Source of the DNA: Oscheius onirici
Taxonomy: Eukaryota > Nematoda > Chromadorea > Rhabditida > Rhabditidae
Assembly: GCA_932521025.1 (NCBI GenBank)
Contig: OW051469.1
Span: 1,252,398 to 1,316,397 of the forward strand
DNA length: 64,000 nucleotides
Direction of reading: 5' to 3'
Under the pieces are notes generated by a model. That model saw nothing but the letters and a program-made list of their open reading frames with translations. It was not told the DNA's origin and searched no databases. The position numbers and the translations under genes are program-made. Each line of letters opens with the position of its first letter. Position 1 is the first letter of the stretch. Below are positions 44,401 through 53,990 of this stretch, in pieces.

Positions 44401-46855
44401 CTTTGTTTTTTTGCTGTCCCTCTGTCCCTCTCTGTCTAATCAAAAACTTCCTAACCATATGGAATTTTCTCATTCAAATAGTCGCTGAAGTTTTTGGCAA
44501 ATTCCACAGTATCATCGCTCATAGAGTAGACCTCCTGCAGGTCATATTTTCGTCTCGTGTCCGTCGTATCAGCTGCAAATTGATTTCGAATGCATGTGGA
44601 ACACAAATATTTGCCTATTTGGTGTTATCGCAACCGTCGAGTGCGCTAGTTTGGCGCATTATAGGTTCGACAAAAAAAGGTCCTACCGTTTGAAACTGTC
44701 GTGGGCTGGTAAGGATTCCTCTCGAAACCGTAACTAGCCGGTCGTTTAGGCTCCATCGAATAATTATTCTCAACTCTTGGAACTGGAGCATAGCCAGGAC
44801 CACCCATGATTGGCGTGTTCTGTTGAACGGGGGTATAAATAATTGGTGGCTGACTGCTCGATCGTTGATGAGAATGTGATAGTCTGTGTTTTGTTTTATT
44901 GAAAGCAAAAAATCTATACCTAGTTGGAGTCAGCGCCCTTGGCTCGTCGTCAAGCTGCATAGTACCAAAGGCACCCATTCTTTCGGAAGTTAGCGATGTA
45001 TGTGATGAGGTCTGGACAGATTTTTATCATAAGAAACACTGTCATAAAAGTAGTAGCAAATCAGTCAAAAAACCTTGAAAAAAATACGTTACGCTCGCAA
45101 GAATCTATGATAAGGACACTGTTTACGGGGTTACTAGAAATTCAGTGCTAGTAATAGATTGCTTCACAAAAAAGAGACGAAGAATAGCGATAAAACGGTC
45201 ATACTGTAAAAAGGCATCGATTTTCTCATGCTATCGTCAAGCAGAGAGGACCTCAAGGCCGAAATTTTACTATTGTGTGCTTTTGCCGCCGGGGGATGTT
45301 TCGAAATGGCGGGACGCATGACTTGTAGGCAATAGATAGATTCGTGGGAAAGGAAAGACAAGGTGATGTTTTCCTCTCAAAATGTGAGGGTCATGCTCCT
45401 TTTGTTTACCTTGATTCCGGCTGGGAAGAGTGTGTAGCTGTCTCGTGAGGCCGGTCTTTTCATCATGTCTAAATCAGTTGGAATTAGTTGGAAGGAAGGA
45501 AGCAGTGGAGCTTTAGTGAAACGACTGTTTGATCAAAAGGGCACAGACTTAGAGAGGGCAGGCTATTGTCTATTGTTTGTTGAGGTTCTCCGCTTCGGAC
45601 AAGTTCCGAAAATTTTGACTTGACTAGAGAGCAAAATTTCTTTTTTTTTTGGCTGAAAAAGACTTCCTTCGAACGAATGGTTAAATTTGGACCAAAGGTC
45701 TGTACAGCATCTTTGAAACCTGACCACTTACAAAATGTGGCAGACAACCTTCAATGGCGGTCAAATGTGTGCTCTCCGGTGCCTGCTGTCCAAAGACACC
45801 GTGATCAGCAAAAGCGTGGGTCGGAGACAGATTAGAAGAACTGAGTCACTGTACTTCTAACAAAGGTTGTCTGCCACATTTTGTAAGCTTTTAAGCTTTT
45901 GGACTGATATTTGAAAAGGTTTCAAAATTGAGCCAGACATGTTGTTAGGTAGCAGCTGGGTGGAAAATGATTTCAGGAAACATGACCCGGCAGAGTCAAT
46001 ACTGCGCGAGAACCTTTTGGCTCAAACATAGAGGTAGAGAGATCAATTTTACTGACTTTGACAGAGAGACCGGGGGACCAAAATTATCAATTCTAGAGAC
46101 AAAAAGGAAAGAGGTTTTATGGAAAAATGACGAGTGCAATGAGTCAGAGACGATATTTGCCGTCGGAGGGTTAGTCACAAACCGATAAGGGAAACTTTTC
46201 AGATTCTGCACCGAGTTCCGTTAAATTGGAAGACAGTCAACCTGCTTACACCGCCGAAACTTTACGATGAGCTATTTTCTAAGCTCTTCAAGAAAAAGTG
46301 TCCCTGTTGTGACAAGGTAACTTAAGAAGAAGACAAAAAGTAATGAAATCAGGTGCCGGTCAATCCATTCATCTGCATGCACTGTGGACAGCAGGTCTGT
46401 TTTGATGACTGCTGCAAAATAATGGATCCGAATGACAGGACTTTCAGTCTGGAAGTGAACAGGGTTTGTCCTCAATCGCAAATCTACTAATTTTCTTTCA
46501 GCACGCTGAAACCTGTACCGGAGGAACGGCAATCTATCTCGCTCTGAACAGTGCAGTCATCGTAATCATCAGGGGAAAAACTGGAGCTGTATGGGGCTCA
46601 ATATATTTGGATGCTCATGGAGAAGAGGACCGTAATCTGCGACGGGGTATGATTTTTTAGGATTTATAAACTGAGAGATTTGTGACCCGAAGAGAAAAAA
46701 ATATTAAAAAATTCTTTTTAGGAAAACAGATGTTCCTCTCTGAATCGCGTTTCCGAATTCTCCAGAACGACTTCATTGCCCACAATTTCGATCGAGTCAA
46801 CTCGTGGTACTATACGAATATGTTAGCTAATGCGGTTCGTGACTGGTATGACTAA
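35417..46855 (+). CDS. UBR1/UBR2-type N-recognin E3 ubiquitin ligase
   Basis: This E3 ligase recognises N-degrons in the Arg/N-degron pathway. ATG 35417 follows GATTCAG directly. The UBR box (about 35985-36222) has the zinc ligand pattern CNEIWENESIAYRCNTC, SLCAECF, GHAGHDF and GGACDCG. A long helical middle part follows over many short exons (36230-40600), with a Lys/Glu-rich segment at 40860-41040 (KKLAMKRKREAIMEMQKRKG). A RING-type domain is split across exons at 41129-41830 (CPICG ... CGHTAHLECF ... VSCPLCRTPVD). The C-terminal UBR domain is at 46205-46855 (CPCCDKVPVNPFICMHCGQQ, HAETCTGGTAIYLALN, WGSIYLDAHGEEDRNLRRGK, ending NAVRDWYD). About 2.4 kb of intron (43568 to about 45970) holds an antisense gene. 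Other introns carry three MITE A copies, fragments of families B and D and two tRNA-like sequences, so this is the most transposon-loaded gene of the window. Confidence 0.9.
37812..37966. mobile_element. Rearranged family D element in UBR intron
   Basis: It shares AAAAATAATAGAG(A/G)GGCAGAGGGACAGAG, ATCTTTTGCTCAGTACACAG, TTTAGCTGCGTAGCACGTTA and ends AACAGACTATA. These blocks all occur in 13367-13792 but in a shortened order, which suggests an internally deleted derivative. Confidence 0.75.
38947..39166. mobile_element. Palindromic MITE family A, copy 3 (UBR intron)
   Basis: Arms as in copy 1. The right arm has lost part of the CACCCCTGTACGC block (GTTGCGTACAGGGCTTC), so this copy is older or damaged. 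Confidence 0.85.
39775..39873. mobile_element. Family B one-arm fragment abutting MITE A copy 4
   Basis: AGAAAAATAGCGTGCTGAAT through TTTTTTCTCAGCCGGTCCAA and GCGCACATGTCTAGTTAGCA matches the right arm of the element at 5656-6083. It abuts MITE A exactly as at 5655/5656. Confidence 0.8.
39874..40087. mobile_element. Palindromic MITE family A, copy 4 (UBR intron)
   Basis: The left arm is intact (TACCGTATTTCTTCTAATAG). The right arm is shortened in the GCGTACGTAATTGCG part and ends ATTAGAGCTTAA. Confidence 0.85.
40643..40713 (+). repeat. tRNA-like sequence (SINE head), copy 3 in UBR intron
   Basis: GAGTTGGCGCAGTGGTGCTA (A-box-like) and ACGCGGGTTCGGTCCCTGCG (B-box-like with a possible T stem) end in AACAATTAGA. 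The head resembles the 8396 copy (GGCGCAGTG). No good anticodon stem-loop. Probably a SINE head, not a tRNA gene. Confidence 0.55.
41500..41717. mobile_element. Palindromic MITE family A, copy 5 (between RING-coding exons)
   Basis: Complete arms from TACCGTATTTCTTCTAATAG to TTTTACGATA. It sits within 10 nt of the donor that ends the exon coding CGHTAHLECFKLFQQSQ. Confidence 0.88.
42236..42303 (+). repeat. tRNA-like sequence, copy 4 in UBR intron
   Basis: CATGGTCTAGTGGTTAGCGC is a near-perfect A-box region like that of tRNA-Glu. A TTCAG/CTGAG anticodon-like stem follows, with a 7 nt loop GCGTTAC. The T arm (AAGGTTTAATCCCTG) pairs poorly and no acceptor stem closes. It is more likely a SINE head or tRNA pseudogene. 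Confidence 0.55.
43613..44978 (-). CDS. TMEM272-like membrane protein nested in the UBR gene
   Basis: The gene lies antisense within one UBR intron. Exon 1 (ATG 44978) reads MGAFGTMQLDDEPRALTPTR. A proline-rich cytosolic exon follows (PPIIYTPVQQNTPIMGGPGY). The next exon (about 44571-44460) reads RRKYDLQEVYSMSDDTVEFA. Membrane exons then give FTIGALAIMCIVAFAVTLVG, ALNIPFCPVQPLIPIWLMLS followed by GVLFIISASFRM, an arginine-rich loop (DPTPRRQRRSDKKRRL), FELLFLFINLIWLILG, and CVWVYGSRFYVHFRD...HYCDSGLYYTAFAAVTSYL. The end is IFVCVVIMALICLLFVGSCK...SQNLA. The four-segment plan with CPVQPLIPIWL and W(V/I)...YC...YxxAF is that of TMEM272-like proteins, of unknown function and expanded in nematodes. 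One intron holds the palindrome at 44161-44324. Confidence 0.75.
44161..44324. mobile_element. Palindromic element family E, copy 2
   Basis: Ends ATGGTTTGTTCAAAAAAAGA and the mirror TTTTTTTGAACAAATCAT; both arms contain GAGCTCGACCGTAA-like or GATCTCGACCGTAA-like sequence and CCATTT. The TGTTCAAAAA end is shared with the 20709 copy; the subterminal sequence differs. Confidence 0.8.
45727..45887. repeat. Foldback element with 25-bp perfect arms (UBR intron)
   Basis: CTTACAAAATGTGGCAGACA ACCTT at the left is mirrored exactly at 45863-45887. The spacer is about 110 nt. Confidence 0.85.
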
Positions 46856-47139
46856 AACGACAGTTTTCAGGCTCTTCGCTAAAAATGTATACAATCAGCT
46901 CTAGTCTTTCTAGTACCGGTAGAACGATCGTTAGTGTCTCTATCTGCTCATCAGCATTTTGTACACAGTCTCTTATTTATACATTACCCTTCATGTTATG
47001 GGTCGTCATGTCAAAAAAAAAAAGAATTGTCAAATATATACTTTTGTACAGAATATAGCCTCTTTTTGCCGGGAATTCCACACTAAGAACAGTCTATTCA
47101 TTTCATCTCATTCCAGCTTTCACTTCTTTTAGACAAAAG
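46856..47139. other. 3' region of the UBR gene and spacer
   Basis: AT-rich sequence with no coding signal. It ends at the border of the inverted duplication. Confidence 0.5.
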
Positions 47140-48210
47140 GTTTGCCATCGAGCTTCTTTGAATAGAAAAGCCATACAACGGACAGTCTATTCATTTCACC
47201 AAATTCAAGCTACGAAAATGTTCTCTTTCAATAATCTGTTGCTCAATATAAGCCATGCCAAATGGCCATAGATGGTCTTCTCTCCAGCCCTCCTCGTCCT
47301 TTTCATCGGAACAGTTTCGGCTGCTGGAAATGTCGTCAACTTTGACGTTGTACCCCGATTGTGCCAAATTCATCAATCGAATGCGAGATCTCTGGCAAAA
47401 GTATGGAGCCTTGAAGAGAGTCAACTTCAACTACTATCCTGGTCAGAGTTGCTCGACTCCTGTCATGGAGGATACTTTGACTGTGATCTAGACAAAAAAT
47501 CTTTTAGTTGTGCAACTAATCAAAGTTTAATGGCAGCCAGAGTGAAGAAGGCTCTGAAGAATGATCCAGACTTATATCTAGAAGCTCTTCCTTGTTGTCA
47601 GGGTCGCCGACAAACCATTGAAGGTGCTGCCACTTGTCTGAAAACTAAATCAGTTGCCAAAAATCTGGACATCGAAAAGTGAGTTCACCTTTTCTCGTGC
47701 CCACAATTTGATGTTTTCATGTTAAAAAAGTGTGGCGGTAGCATCGAAGGACGAAAACTGTTGACTGCCGAGTACAGAGCTTATGCAAAGACTATAAACG
47801 CTGAAAACTATTGACCATGGACCGTCCTGAACGGGACCCTTGTCGGCGGAGCCGAAAAGAACCCTTGGGGAGAAATTTGCAAGCTGCTCAATCCCAAGCC
47901 AAGGAATGTAACTGATTGATCAATAAAAATGCAATTGACTCTACATATTTCTGTTGAGATTCCCATTCAAACATCCCGCCAATTCTTGTCTACCGTACGT
48001 CTACCGGTGCGCGCCCAATTCAAACTTCTTTCTCTCCGAGTTAATAGTGTGTCAAGTCTCGCGCTGACAGCTATATTTTCTTCACTTATTTTGTTGATTA
48101 AAAGCTTTAATAAACCTCCTAAAACCAATCAGGTCTTCAATATCCAGCGATCATAACAATTTCATACAGGAATCGCTTCAATTTTCTCGTCTCAGAAACC
48201 CCATTCACCA
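47140..48210 (+). repeat. Inverted duplication block, right copy
   Basis: Mirror of 7195-8033. Shared sequence begins at GGTTTGCCATCGAGCT and ends near TCGTCTCAGAAACCCCATTC. An insertion of about 220 bp (about 47945-48165) separates GCAATTGACTCTA from TTCATACAGG, which are adjacent in the other copy. Confidence 0.9.
47272..47950 (+). pseudogene. Secreted Cys-rich family member, right copy, probably decayed
   Basis: ATG 47272 opens a good signal peptide (MVFSPALLVLFIGTVSA) and a 136-codon frame to 47682, ending ATCLKTKSVAKNLDIEK. Compared with the intact paralogue at 48300, the middle of the protein is read in another frame. The sequence matching the paralogue (LYPDCAKFINRMRDLWQKYG) lies in the +1 frame between a deletion of about 8 nt after NFD and an insertion of about 8 nt before the frame returns. 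The last exon (CGGSIEGRKLL...) has a TGA after INAENY, followed by 31 codons that still match the paralogue (AEKNPWGEICKLLNPKP). The last splice junction also breaks the frame. It is likely a pseudogene or a fast-evolving shortened protein. AATAAA is near 47919. Confidence 0.6.
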
Positions 48211-48260
48211 GAATTCAATAACGTTCTGAAATGAACTGTTATGAATAGCCTCGACTTTCA

Positions 48261-48267
48261 TATATAA
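48261..48267 (+). promoter_or_regulatory. TATA-like box of the secreted Cys-rich gene
   Basis: TATATAA lies 33 nt before the ATG at 48300. The spacing implies a very short 5' UTR. Confidence 0.5.
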
Positions 48268-48299
48268 CTCTCGAAGAATGTCTGTTTCTTCACAGAGAG

Positions 48300-49190
48300 A
48301 TGGTTCTCCTTCCTGCTCTCTTTCTCATCTTCGTCTCAACTGTCTCTGCTGCCGGAAATGTGGTCAACTTTGAGGCCACCGGCTGGTACAACTGCAATCC
48401 GGCGACCAGTTTCCTGAGACGTGTGGGCGATATGTTCACCAAGTACGGTCATCTGAACAGAGTCCCCTTTACCTGGTATTCACAGCAATAGTGCATCAGT
48501 GCTGAACAAAGGCGGCCACGAGTCGGCTCGACAGTGAAGGGAAATTCTTCAAAATTACAGCTGTGCCAGAGATACAAGTGCAATGACTGCCTGTATGAAG
48601 GAGTACACAAACAACAACGCCAAAATCTACGTACACACTCTCCCTTGTTTGCAAGGAAGCAGCAGAAACATTGAAAAAGCTGCTGCATGCATCAAGAACA
48701 CAACTGTGGCTGGAAAAATTGATCTTGAAAGGTTTTGTTTGAGTCTCTTTGTTACGAAGCTTCGAGACTGAAGAAAGGGTTCATAATGTTGGCATGTTTT
48801 AGAGTTTTCTTTACAAAAAAAAGCATTTTCAAGCTTCGGGATTTTCGCAAAGTTGTAGAGCTCATAAAATACTACAACTTTACTGCGCATCACAAAACTG
48901 GAAAAAGTGAACATGAGCTAGAAAATCCCTGGCAGAAAAATAGGTTTTTCTGTCCCTTTGTCACTGCGAAGAAGCTTTGAGACGAAATACTGCATATTTT
49001 CAGGATCAAAACCTGTGGAGCCGGAATCGAAGGCCGCCCAGAACGAAATGGTTTTGACAAACTCATACATATGGGTGGAAACGACAGTCCAACTATAGCT
49101 CTGAACGACGTCAACACCCCCGCTGCTGAAAAGAATCCTTGGGGAGAAGTTTGCAAGCTTCTGGACCCAAAGCCTAAAGAGTGCCCATAA
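48300..49190 (+). CDS. Secreted Cys-containing protein, intact family member
   Basis: Three exons (48300-48475, 48561-48731, 49004-49190) total 534 nt, 177 residues, in frame across both junctions. Residues 1-17 are a signal peptide (MVLLPALFLIFVSTVSA). The mature part reads AGNVVNFEATGWYNCNPATS..., MTACMKEYTNNNAKIYVHTL, PCLQGSSRNIEKAAACIKNT and TCGAGIEGRPERNGFDKLIH, and ends NPWGEVCKLLDPKPKECP. About nine cysteines suggest disulfides. No named family is recognised; I infer a lineage-specific secreted protein. The pseudogene-like copies at 7270 and 47272 are its paralogues. AATAAA follows at 49209. Confidence 0.72.
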
Positions 49191-49208
49191 ATTATGTGTG
49201 CTTTGCAA

Positions 49209-49214
49209 AATAAA
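49209..49214 (+). terminator. Polyadenylation signal AATAAA
   Basis: It lies 19 nt after the stop of the secreted Cys-rich gene. Confidence 0.6.
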
Positions 49215-49285
49215 CCATTCTTTTGACTTTAAAAAAAACATTAAAAAGTTTTGCTTTTGTTATTAAAACAGAAGTTCACTTTGCC

Positions 49286-50035
49286 ATGATCAAGGTTCAC
49301 CTGCGGAAGATCTATGCCAGCTTGAAGGAGTGCAGCTACCACCTTCTTTCGCTCTTCTCTAAAGGTATCAATGCTTTTAATTTAATTCAAAAAATTCTTT
49401 AGGAAACTCGTTCGAATCACTGACCCGTCACTACTTGGCTCAGTTGTCGTCCCGTCTTCCTCCTCGACTACAGTATCCAGTCCAGCTGTTCTGCATCTAC
49501 ATCTTCATCCATCTCTACCTTCTCTACATTCTCTGTGCCTGCTTGGCTTCCATCTTCTACAAGGAGACAAAGATTCGCGGTACTAAGCTCTTCCCGGCTC
49601 TTCCTGGACTCAAAGACAAGCTGACAATCTGGGTCACGTCGTTCTTCGTCTTCCACTGGCTATCTGGAGCTCTTTTCGGTCCCGGCTGGAGTTTCCTCAC
49701 GGACTGGATGTTCGCCATTCGGCCACAGATCAACATCAAGCCACAAGTCGTGAGTTTTTGATAGAAAAAGACAGAGAATCAGCCGAATCTTCCAGAAAGT
49801 GCTGCAACAGACGTCGTCGAGTGCTTCGATGAGCTCGACGGTTTCCTTCTCGATGGAGGATCCTTCGACTGGTCTGGACGTCGGAATGGAACCAGATGAC
49901 CCAGCTACTCGAGACCTCCTTCGCCATGTGGCCACAACTCGACGCAGCATCGCTAACGCCAGCGATCTCTACCATTCGATGGCCAGCGATGCCAGCAGCT
50001 ACGAATCAATCGTCTCGTCGTCGGATGAAGACTAG
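49286..50035 (+). CDS. Two-membrane-segment protein, unknown
   Basis: ATG 49286 (MIKVHLRKIYASLKECSYHL) splices across a 38 nt intron into a long exon with two hydrophobic segments (LFCIYIFIHLYLLYILCACL and WVTSFFVFHWLSGALFGPGW). A donor GTGAGT at 49750 joins the last exon (KVLQQTSSSASMSSTVSFSM...). This is an acidic Ser-rich tail with many possible phosphosites, ending SYESIVSSSDED at 50035. Predicted topology is a hairpin or two-pass membrane protein with a cytosolic tail. No family is recognised. Confidence 0.68.
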
Positions 50036-50151
50036 AGAAAAATCACCCAGGTGTCGATGGAATAAAAACTCAGATTGTCTTGTACCATTTCATCGACAGG
50101 TTCTTATTTGTGTTTTCCCTCCATGCAAGCTAACAAGAGATAAGAAGTGAG

Positions 50152-50158
50152 TATAAAA
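50152..50158 (+). promoter_or_regulatory. TATA-like box TATAAAA
   Basis: It lies 32 nt before the ATG of the small candidate gene at 50190. Confidence 0.35.
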
Positions 50159-50189
50159 TGAAGTGGAATGAGAGTAAAGGCATCCAATC

Positions 50190-50333
50190 ATGCTTCTCCT
50201 TCACAAGATTCGTCGCCACCACATGCTCAAGTGCAACAGCTGCAAAATGGTACTGTTCACGGGAGACTGTACAGACAAATTTTTCAGAGAAACCGCAACA
50301 TGTGGAAGTGGTAAAGCTGTGCCTCTTCTTTAG
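50190..50333 (+). CDS. Candidate 47-residue Cys-rich peptide
   Basis: The short open frame MLLLHKIRRHHMLKCNSCKM continues with VLFTGDCTDKFFRETATC and ends GSGKAVPLL. It has a TATAAAA box 32 nt upstream and AATAAA at 50375. A diverged, frame-broken copy with the same flanks lies at 51477-51595 (HQCNSCRMVLFF...). The CxxC and later Cys are kept in part. It could be one exon of a decayed gene rather than a peptide gene. Confidence 0.3.
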   Translation: MLLLHKIRRHHMLKCNSCKMVLFTGDCTDKFFRETATCGSGKAVPLL

Positions 50334-50380
50334 AAGACGACTCACCAATAGAGAACCAATTTCGTGATCGTTTCAATAAA

Positions 50381-51476
50381 CACTTCGAAGCAACAAAGCC
50401 TCTTACCCTCTGACCGAAGCGGAACAGACGAAAAGATACCGATTTTTGAATTAATCGAGGAGAAAACGCAAAGACGGTCAAGAAGAGTGGCTGAGTAAAT
50501 TAGGTTTGCCACTAGACAGGAGAGAAACAAGATAAAAACAAAGATATTTTATTTTGTGTCGGAATAGAGACAGTAGCTTGGACTATCTCATAGCCATCAG
50601 TCCGTGAGTCATCGCTTGGATCCGGTGACACGTTGATTATGAGCAACTTCGAAACTTCGAGCAGCTCGACTGGATAAATTCAATGATTTTCCGCACCTGT
50701 CCAATACCAGGAATATGATCTTTTTGGATCCTACACATTGTCCTTAAATCCTACAACATTAGTGAAAACATACTGGCAAACGAACTTGAATGTTCTGGCT
50801 CTAGCGATGACAGCTCCAGAAATCTCAAAAGTTTGTTTCTTCTGACCGTAAGTTGTCGACACACTGATATGCTTTATCTGTTCCAGAATTTGATTCTTTT
50901 TCACATTTCAGGCTGAAATCCTCTCTTATTAAAAAACGCTAAGGTCGCCCGAAGTGTATTTCAAACTTTCAACCTCTTTCAAGCATTGTAAAAATCCTTT
51001 TTTCGAAATAATTCCCTTCACCTGGTCCTGCTCTGAAAGTTTCGGCCAGGCTTGGAGCCAAGTCTACTTTTGAACTTGGAGCTGGTTTACACTTAAAAGG
51101 CAGAAAATGACGAAAATGAAAAATATTTGGGAGAGTTCGCGCCTGGCGTTGGTACAGAACTCACCGATTCCTATATCCTTCCATCACTCGAAAGAAGAAG
51201 AAAAATTTACCAAGGATTATTTATGAAACCTGGAAAAGTTAAATTAGTTTAAAAAAAAAGAATGAAGGAAAAGAAACGGAAATGAGAAAAGTGCCAAGAG
51301 AACGCCGGGCCATTCACTTGCGTTACAGCTGCGATGCGGTTTTTGTGCCTGCCAACAAAGAAACCATGGTTGCACGAACGTTTGTACGCAAACTTGCCTA
51401 AAAGAGCGGCGGTAACTCGTGCCATCTTTGTTTCAGCTATTGTTGCCATCTGCCATCTACGTTTCGCCGATCCAAT
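50381..51476. other. Spacer without a supported gene
   Basis: I see no gene. Frames with a splice-like look at 50760-51000 do not join into a protein. Confidence 0.45.
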
Positions 51477-51595
51477 CATGCATCTCCATCACAAGAGTCC
51501 TTGTCACCAGTGCAACAGTTGCCGAATGGTATTGTTCTTCATAGGAAATGGTTCAGACAAATTTCAGAGAAACTGCAACATGTGAAAGTGGTAAG
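51477..51595 (+). repeat. Diverged copy of the 50190 unit
   Basis: CCAATCATGC, CACAAGA, GTGCAACAG(C/T)TGC and CAGACAAATTT...CAGAGAAAC(C/T)GCAACATGTG are shared with 50185-50310 in order. An in-frame TGA and indels break the frame. Confidence 0.6.
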
Positions 51596-51721
51596 GCAGC
51601 CTGCTTTCTTTAGCAGATGACTCAGAGAAAAAATTTCGCGATCGTCTCTATAAACTTTCAAACCTAAAAGATGTTATCAGAGACAGGGAGACAGAGACTC
51701 AGAGCTATGTCTTAATGAGTT

Positions 51722-52045
51722 TTAGCCAAAAAGCAGAAAACCTAGCCTTTCTAAGTCGGATTGGTTCAACGTCCAATTTCGCTCATCTGAAAGTGAAATC
51801 AGCTTTCGAGCTCCCTCCGACCTCTTTCGGGAAGTGTTGGAGGAAAGTGCGGTACCCATTGACTCTGGTGATTCGCAGACCATGAGAGGGCTCGAAAGAG
51901 TTTGGCGAAGTAGGTCACGAATGGTCTGGCTCAAAACAGGAGTAGGGAACGATACGGCTTTTGGCAAAAAAGTCCTGGCCTGACTAATCCAGTTTACGGT
52001 ATAACCTCTAGTATATCGTATCCACTGTCTGTCAGTACCTTCCAT
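51722..52045 (-). CDS. Candidate single-exon 107-residue protein
   Basis: ATG 52045 opens MEGTDRQWIRYTRGYTVNWI and the frame continues with protein-like composition (FLPKAVSFPTPVLSQTIRDL, LISLSDERNWTLNQSDLERL) to LGFLLFG. No domain and no neighbouring exons are identified. Its balanced amino-acid use sets it apart from the shadow frames around it, but the evidence is thin. Confidence 0.35.
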   Translation of the reverse strand: MEGTDRQWIRYTRGYTVNWISQARTFLPKAVSFPTPVLSQTIRDLLRQTLSSPLMVCESPESMGTALSSNTSRKRSEGARKLISLSDERNWTLNQSDLERLGFLLFG

Positions 52046-53990
52046 CTGACCTCAAAAAAAACGGTCTTACATTTATTTCAAGTTTGAGCACATTGTTGCA
52101 AATTACACTTTTGAGAATAGGGGCTCGTCTCTTCATTTCTGCTCTTTGCAAAAAAATATAAAATCCTATTTTTGTATTTTTAGAACTTTTTTTTTAAACT
52201 ATAGGTTGTTTGTATGTACATGAAAGACATGAAGAGGACGTCAGGATGACTAGTTCCTTTCGGTCCGGAAAATTGGCAGTGATGACAATATGACACGGTG
52301 ATAAAAAAGGGGGCCAGGGGACATTGCGAAAGTTGGATGCTTACTTTTGAAGTTATCAAAAAAACCAATTTCAGAGGGAGTTAGACGAATCTTGGAGGAG
52401 AAAAGTCCAAACTGGGGCAATTCTTCGGGGGCCTGTACACTTCACCGGGGGACTGGCAGCAGCCGACCGGCTTTGCCGAGACGACGGTGAAACTTAAAAT
52501 GCATTTTGTTGAAACAGTGAGACAAACTGACCATGAGGTATATACACAGCGTTACTTCTTCGGAGACGCAGAGCAGAAAATGATGAGAACGAGAAGTTGT
52601 CCAAAAGAAAAAGAGAGAGACGGTTTTGTAGTGGTTGTTAAAAAAGAGGATGGTTTTCGAGAAAGCCTTGGGCTGTAGTGGTTTGTTTTTTACATGACCG
52701 GTGTTTTCGTATGTGCTGAAAATGGTGTATGATTGTTGAAGAAAAGATTTGCAAGAGAGAAAAGGATACGGGCGCAGACTGCGGCAAAGAGATGAAGAAA
52801 GTGAGAACAAAGAGCGCCCGGTTTTGCAAATCTCGTCTGCATCTTTCGCTCCGGGAGGTATCCATCGTATGGAGGAAGTAGAGAATGGCACTGGTAAACA
52901 AGGCGTGACGAGAAAAACAACTGTATACTGGTCCCAGTAAACAAACATGCCAAAAATAGAATGGATCGCATGAGTAGGAAAGAAAGCGTCGTAGTAGTGG
53001 GCGGGGCAAGAGTATAGCTGCGCAAAAACTCCTTCTACTCTTTGGGGAAGACTGAAAGACACTTATCCTCTCCGAACCCAAAGAAGCCCAGAAGATGAGT
53101 TTGTCGATGAGATTAGTGTGGAGGATTTTGTGGGGCGGCAGCGATCATTGCCGGCGGCGGCGCCGAAAAAGCAGGACTCGATTCGTACAAGCTGCAATAT
53201 GCCGGGCCCCGCCAACACACAAAGAGGGGGGAAAGAGAGCGTGCGATAAGACTAGTGCGGCAGACATTGGTCAGCGATTGCGCAACGGGCTGAACTGCCT
53301 CTGGGCACACGAGAGAGAGGAGAGTGTGTTGCGCCAGCTGTAATCGGCCCAGAGCCAGACGCTATGTCTGGCACTCTCACCGGTGGGAGCATCTCTATAC
53401 TCGCGTGGTCACTACGTCTGGGGGAGAGTGAGAGCAAGGGTGATTAAAATACATCCGCTGGCGCAGCCATCAGGCTAATAGACTACGAAATGGAATCAAA
53501 AGGGGGCAGACTGGTCGCTGTCATAAGAGACAGACAGAGCAGACACTAAAGACCGGTCCGCACTTTGCATAATCTCGGAAGAGTGACCGGTTGTTTATCG
53601 CGCCTTCCAGTCGTAAAGAGGAGAAGAAATATGAGAATGGTAACTGTCGGCATGGGCTTCCAACTGGTCGTATACATCGCATATGGGGTAGACTAGCCGG
53701 GGCCAGTTTATAACCAGACGACGAAGTGTCCAATTTAACGGCTATCCATTATGCGTAGGGAATCGTAAAGCCGGCCCCAGACACATGCTTCCAGCGAGTG
53801 AACGTATTGCAAAGAAAAACAGATATGATTGTATCTTGTTATATACGCGAATTCGGGTCTCACACTTTGTGTTCCTATCAATTTTTACGGACAGCGAGAA
53901 GAGAGATGGAGCCACGAAACTATGGCATTCAGACCTTTGTCGTTTTTTCTTAAAAAATGGGCATAAGAGAGTGACGAGCAGAGTGTGGAA
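52046..53990. other. Gene-poor stretch
   Basis: Overlapping open frames on both strands (for example minus 52442-53062 and plus 53095-53343) have skewed Phe/Ser/Arg composition, no splice support and no recognisable domain. Part of it (53120-53450) is unusually GC-rich for this window. I call no gene. Confidence 0.45.

Noticed and set aside
47140-47950. In-frame TGA as a selenocysteine codon
   Set aside because: Both copies of the locus also have frame breaks and no supporting SECIS-like structure could be shown. Pseudogenisation is simpler.
52442-53062. 206-codon minus-strand open frame
   Set aside because: Phe/Ser/Leu-rich composition mirrors a purine-rich plus strand, and there is no domain and no splice neighbours. 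It is likely a chance frame.
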